From an uncultured Lachnospiraceae bacterium (GTDB taxonomy: Bacteria; Bacillota_A; Clostridia; Lachnospirales; Lachnospiraceae): a stretch of 9,132 nucleotides of DNA. Position 1 is the stretch's first letter. Each line of letters begins with the position of its first letter. Made by a program: the position numbers and the translations under genes. This document shows, one piece after another, positions 6,403-9,132 of the stretch. The stretch lies in the NCBI GenBank assembly GCA_910577835.1, contig CAJTOU010000079.1, forward strand, positions 1 to 9,132, read 5' to 3'. The notes beneath the pieces are model-generated. The model had not been told where the DNA came from. It searched no databases and saw only the letters and a list, made by a program, of their open reading frames with translations.

Positions 6403-8133
6403 ATGAGAAAAAAAATCGGTATTAAAATTCTTACCATAGTACTACTTTTAACTATCGTATTTATAGCAACTACTACGATAAATTCATATTCTGTCGGTGA
6501 ACTTTCAAAGTCTGCAAAAACTATTTCCGACTACTATCTGCAGCTTGAATCTTACGGAAATACCCTTGTAAAATACAGTCAAACTTGCAAATTGTATACA
6601 AATCTGATTGTATCAAGTACAAATGAAGATACTTCCAAAAGCGTTGCCGGCTCCATGTCAGCTATTGTAAACAGACTGGATATTACAAAATCCGCAGTAC
6701 TTGCACTTTGTAAAAAAACAGGAAATGAAGATTTACAAAAGACCTATCAGACATATAGTGATTCTCTGACAACACTTCAGAAAAAAGCTCAGGAAGTTGC
6801 CAACTGCTATACTTCAGGTGATATAGAGGGAGCTGTTGCCGCCAGCAACGAAATCTATACGATTTCTGTGGATGTTGAAAAATATGAATCTGCTTATGAA
6901 GACTGTCTCAGTAATAATGTCAATGAAATCACAGAGAAAATGCATGAACAGATAAACTCCCGTACAGGTATTGCCATTACTCTGCTGCTGACATTTATTG
7001 TTATTTCCGCTTTGTCAATCGTTTATCTTTCCATTTCAGTAGTTCGCCCTACCACCAGAGCAAACAAAAGCCTGAAAAAAATTACCGAGGATATTAATAA
7101 CAATAACGGAAATCTTACAGAACGGATTAAGGTTACCACCAAGGATGAAGTTGGACAGCTTGTAAATGGTATTAACATATTTATTGGAGAATTGCAGAAA
7201 ATTATAAAAACGATTCAGGAAGATTCTTTGTATCTGTCTGATTCTGCCGCAAATATGAGCGGGAGCGTAAAGGAATCAAATGAAAATGCCAATTCTGTCT
7301 CGGCATCCATGGAAGAGCTTTCCGCCACTATGGAAGAAGTCGCTGCCACTGTGGAACAGATTACAACAAGTTCCCAAAGTGTGCTTGATTCTGTCAGAAA
7401 AATGCGCCAAAATGCAGACGGTGGCGCCAGTCTTGCACAGGATATCAAGGAAAGAGCGAATCAAATCAGCAAAAAGACCGCTGAAAATATGGAAGCTACT
7501 ACCAAAATGGTAGAGGAAAAGCAGAAGATTCTGAAAGAATCTATTCAAAACAGCAAAAATGTAGAACAAATCGCAGAGCTTGTAGAACAGATTTTAAATA
7601 TCACAAGCCAGACAAACCTTCTTGCACTGAATGCTTCTATTGAAGCCGCAAGAGCAGGTGAAGCGGGCAGAGGCTTCGCCGTAGTTGCGGAGCAAATTGG
7701 AGTTCTTGCCGACGACAGCAGAACGGCTGCAAATAATATTCAGACTATCAGCATAGCTGTTATGAATGCTGTAAATACACTTGCTCAAAATGCAGATGAT
7801 ATGCTTAAATATGTAAATACAGATATTTTAAAGGATTTTGATGAATTTGTAGATGTTGCTATTCAGTATAGCAAGGATGCGGATGATGTTGATGATTTAA
7901 TGAATAGTTTTAACCAGAATGCTCAGGCGCTTGAAAGCACAATATCTGATATATCCGAAAGCATTGATGGTATCAATATTGCAGTTGACGAAAGTGCTCA
8001 GGGCGTTACAGATGCGGCGGAAAATACCAATTCGCTGGTAGACGCGATTTCTGCTATTAAGACAGAAACGGAGAATAATCAACGGATTGCCGATTTACTT
8101 TCTGCCGAGGTGAAAAAATTCAAACAAATCTAA
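6403..8133 (+). CDS. Methyl-accepting chemotaxis protein
   Basis: This 576-residue transmembrane receptor signals to CheA/CheW in the chemosensory array. A basic N-terminus (MRKK) leads to membrane segment 1 (about 6-25). An extracellular, largely helical domain of about 160 residues (26-188) follows, of the size of a four-helix-bundle ligand domain; its ligand cannot be told. Then come membrane segment 2 (about 189-213), a HAMP linker (about 214-267) and the cytoplasmic coiled-coil domain. The hairpin tip reads QTNLLALNASIEAARAGEAG within 403-422, followed by GRGFAVVAEQ, the diagnostic MCP signature. Glu-rich stretches near 303-319 (SMEELSATMEEV) are likely methylation sites. It ends VKKFKQI, without a CheR-binding pentapeptide. 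The ATG at 6403 is chosen for its Shine-Dalgarno sequence; a longer form from 6370 would add 11 residues. It stands divergent from the copper operon, with no chemotaxis gene besides it in view. Confidence 0.93.
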   Translation: MRKKIGIKILTIVLLLTIVFIATTTINSYSVGELSKSAKTISDYYLQLESYGNTLVKYSQTCKLYTNLIVSSTNEDTSKSVAGSMSAIVNRLDITKSAVLALCKKTGNEDLQKTYQTYSDSLTTLQKKAQEVANCYTSGDIEGAVAASNEIYTISVDVEKYESAYEDCLSNNVNEITEKMHEQINSRTGIAITLLLTFIVISALSIVYLSISVVRPTTRANKSLKKITEDINNNNGNLTERIKVTTKDEVGQLVNGINIFIGELQKIIKTIQEDSLYLSDSAANMSGSVKESNENANSVSASMEELSATMEEVAATVEQITTSSQSVLDSVRKMRQNADGGASLAQDIKERANQISKKTAENMEATTKMVEEKQKILKESIQNSKNVEQIAELVEQILNITSQTNLLALNASIEAARAGEAGRGFAVVAEQIGVLADDSRTAANNIQTISIAVMNAVNTLAQNADDMLKYVNTDILKDFDEFVDVAIQYSKDADDVDDLMNSFNQNAQALESTISDISESIDGINIAVDESAQGVTDAAENTNSLVDAISAIKTETENNQRIADLLSAEVKKFKQI

Positions 8134-8157
8134 ATATTTCCTCTTATATTCCGATAT
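8131..8157 (+). promoter_or_regulatory. SigD (FliA, sigma-28)-like promoter of the 153-residue protein
   Basis: TAAA (8131-8134) is followed after 15 bp by TCCGATAT (8150-8157), one base from the Bacillus subtilis SigD consensus TAAA-N15-GCCGATAT. The -35 box overlaps the TAA stop of the receptor gene. The -10 region also contains TATAAT (8155-8160), but no sigma-A -35 box lies at the right distance. Confidence 0.62.
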
Positions 8158-8202
8158 AATGAGCAGATACATAATTGACAAATAATAGAAAGGCGGTAAA
8201 TC

Positions 8203-8664
8203 ATGTCATTAAAAATTGATGAATATTTAAGTTCTGTCAGCGCATTTACATTATCTCCGAAAAGTACAGACATTTCTCCTGATGCTTTTAAAGCAGAAGC
8301 TGGACAGCGTGACAGTTATACGGCATCCCATATCACTTCTGGCACAGTGCTTCCATGTGATAACTATAATGATATTCTGAAAATTATGCAGAAATCAAAA
8401 GCAGAATCATTAGATATAAACACCTCTTATGAATCTGAATCCTTAAATAAATCGGTAAAAAAACTGCTCTCAGATGAAAGTGAGGATTCAGAAGAAAAAA
8501 ATGAGGCTACACAAAAAATTGTGACAATTAACGGAATTACTTACTTGGAAACTACTGTAATGATAGATGGTATCAAAGTAGTGACACGTACGGCTATAAA
8601 AGGCGAGAAAATCCCTGATATTGACCAGCTGGGCGGCCCAAATGATGATATTTATGCGCCATAA
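8203..8664 (+). CDS. Uncharacterised acidic protein, possibly motility-associated
   Basis: I do not recognise this 153-residue family. It has no signal peptide or membrane segment. The N-terminal third is Ser/Thr-rich and likely flexible. A short amphipathic stretch, YNDILKIMQKSKAES, lies at 55-69, a strongly acidic run (DESEDSEE) at 91-98, and a C-terminal beta-rich part at 106-133, where two similar strands read TINGITYLETT and MIDGIKVVTRT. It has one Cys (52). AGAAAGGCGG precedes the ATG by 6 nt, and the codon use is like that of its neighbours, so it is a real gene. The SigD-like promoter in front suggests expression with flagellar and chemotaxis genes; any role in motility is inference from that and from its receptor neighbour. 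Read-through from the receptor gene is also possible, as no terminator separates them. Confidence 0.8.
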   Translation: MSLKIDEYLSSVSAFTLSPKSTDISPDAFKAEAGQRDSYTASHITSGTVLPCDNYNDILKIMQKSKAESLDINTSYESESLNKSVKKLLSDESEDSEEKNEATQKIVTINGITYLETTVMIDGIKVVTRTAIKGEKIPDIDQLGGPNDDIYAP

Positions 8665-8745
8665 GATTATGACCTCTATATATTTTGTTCAAGATATGGC
8701 TGCTTTTAAAGGAGCTGAATCACAGAAAATATAACATAATTTCTA

Positions 8746-8800
8746 TAAAAATAAAGAACTGTTCTGTAAGTAATACTTACAGAACAGTTCTTTATTTTTA
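8746..8800. terminator. Bidirectional terminator, 27-bp perfect stem
   Basis: The arms at 8746-8772 and 8774-8800 are exact complements, so the tip must open to a small loop. The outer part is AT-rich, with TTTATTTTTA on the right and its complement on the left, which gives a U-rich 3' end on both strands. It lies 81 bp after the acidic-protein gene and 3 bp from the end of tRNA-Leu, so it can stop transcripts arriving from both sides. Confidence 0.88.
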
Positions 8801-8803
8801 AAA

Positions 8804-8889
8804 TGCCGGCGACCGGAATCGAACCGGTACGGGAGATTAGTCCCGCAGGATTTTAAGTCCTGTGCGTCTGCCTGTTCCGCCACGCCGGC
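8804..8889 (-). tRNA. tRNA-Leu (anticodon UAA)
   Basis: The 86-nt gene has the acceptor stem GCCGGCG/CGCCGGC, discriminator A (8804), the anticodon stem CAGGA/TCCTG around the loop CTTAAAA (anticodon TAA at 8853-8855), a long class II variable arm (GCGGGACTAATCTCCCGT) and the T loop TTCGAAT. CCA is not encoded. It is probably transcribed from the promoter at 9014-9042 and ends at the large hairpin. Confidence 0.96.
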
Positions 8890-8894
8890 TTTTT

Positions 8895-8930
8895 ACATAT
8901 GATGTCTGCCATTTAAAAGACATTTCGTAT
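8895..8930. repeat. Imperfect inverted repeat between tRNA-Leu and the tRNA fragment
   Basis: CATATGATGTCT (8896-8907) pairs with AGACATTTCGTATG (8918-8931 approximately), with a short bulge and one mismatch. It has no U-tract on either side, so it is not an obvious terminator. It may be a processing structure or a trace of inserted DNA. Confidence 0.25.
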
Positions 8931-8947
8931 GAATATAATCATACAAA

Positions 8948-8985
8948 CGACCCGAATGGGATTCGAACCCACGACCCTGTCTCTT
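8948..8985 (-). pseudogene. tRNA 3' half (T arm and acceptor strand), perhaps of tRNA-Arg
   Basis: The minus strand shows a variable loop GGGTC, a T arm of GTGGG, TTCGAAT and CCCAT, the acceptor 3' strand TCGGGTC and discriminator G (8948). Upstream, the bases that would end an anticodon loop and stem (TAA, GAGAC) are present, but no 5' partner GACCCGA, D arm or anticodon 5' stem exists. A full tRNA would also run into the promoter at 9014. The tRNA is therefore truncated. The Arg assignment rests on the G discriminator and the general look of the T arm, and is tentative. The break may be an integrase attachment scar, a deletion or an assembly join. Confidence 0.7.
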
Positions 8986-9013
8986 ATTGGCTAAGTCGCC
9001 TTAATGCTTTTAT

Positions 9014-9042
9014 ATTATAACCATAAATTCCTTATCTGTCAA
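9014..9042 (-). promoter_or_regulatory. Perfect consensus sigma-A promoter of the tRNA unit
   Basis: On the minus strand TTGACA (9037-9042) and TATAAT (9014-9019) stand exactly 17 bp apart. Transcription should start near 9007 and run through the tRNA fragment into tRNA-Leu. The start lies just where the 5' end of an intact tRNA would be expected. Confidence 0.85.
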
Positions 9043-9060
9043 TAAAAAATTTATGAAAAA

Positions 9061-9132
9061 TGACTCCGACGGGAATCGAACCCGTGTTACCGCCGTGAAA
9101 GGGCGATGTCTTAACCGCTTGACCACGGAGCC
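9061..9132 (-). tRNA. tRNA-Glu (anticodon UUC)
   Basis: The 72-nt gene has the acceptor stem GGCTCCG/CGGAGTC (one G-U pair), discriminator A (9061), the anticodon stem TCGCC/GGCGG around CTTTCAC (anticodon TTC at 9097-9099) and the T arm ACGGG, TTCGATT, CCCGT. CCA is not encoded. Its first base is the last base of the window, so it appears complete, but its promoter lies outside. Confidence 0.95.

Noticed and set aside
6403..8133. A copper-sensing role for the chemotaxis receptor because it neighbours csoR-copA
   Set aside because: The genes are divergent with separate promoters, and the outer domain lacks an evident Cys, His or Met metal-binding cluster; adjacency alone is not enough.
8669..8734. 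21-codon frame starting ATG after the acidic-protein gene
   Set aside because: There is no ribosome site and no recognisable sequence; length is within chance.
8948..9020. A complete tRNA at the fragment position
   Set aside because: No base-paired acceptor partner, D arm or anticodon stem can be formed, and a full-length gene would overlap the -10 box at 9014-9019.

Overview
The window looks like chromosome of a low-GC, motile Gram-positive anaerobe of the class Clostridia, most likely Lachnospiraceae. This is inferred from the AT-rich composition, strong Shine-Dalgarno sequences, consensus sigma-A promoters, a CsoR-type copper operon, a SigD (FliA)-like promoter beside a chemotaxis receptor gene, tRNA genes without an encoded CCA, and a short palindromic element at the left end that I recognise from Lachnospiraceae/Ruminococcaceae genomes. 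No species can be named from the sequence.

Layout. (1) 1-72: part or all of a dispersed palindromic repeat that supplies the last codons and the stop of the neighbouring gene. (2) 54-2873, minus strand: a two-gene operon with an 11-bp overlap. A stand-alone amino-acid adenylation enzyme is followed by a fold-type III PLP decarboxylase. It is driven by a consensus promoter (17-bp spacer) with a perfect 11-bp inverted repeat just downstream of the -10 box. Together they suggest activation and decarboxylation of an amino acid, perhaps on a carrier protein encoded beyond the left edge. (3) 2939-6257, minus strand: a copper-resistance operon, csoR then copA, with a CsoR-type operator lying in the spacer of its promoter and a terminator behind copA. 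CopA carries a C-terminal CopZ-like domain that begins with its own in-frame Shine-Dalgarno sequence and ATG. (4) 6354-8664, plus strand: a methyl-accepting chemotaxis protein, then an unrecognised 153-residue acidic protein whose SigD-like promoter overlaps the receptor's stop codon. (5) 8746-8800: a very long perfect hairpin between the converging plus-strand genes and the minus-strand tRNA genes. (6) 8804-9132, minus strand: tRNA-Leu(UAA), a broken tRNA 3' half, a perfect consensus promoter, and tRNA-Glu(UUC).

The copper operon forms a closed regulatory circuit: CsoR senses Cu(I) and controls its own promoter and the exporter. The receptor and the acidic protein may be linked through motility control. 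The points most worth checking are the possible independent CopZ product from inside copA, the adenylation/decarboxylase pair with its operator, the SigD-like promoter of the unknown gene, and the broken tRNA. The tRNA could be an integration-site scar or an assembly artefact, because its break coincides with an 11-nt match to the Tn5/Nextera mosaic end.
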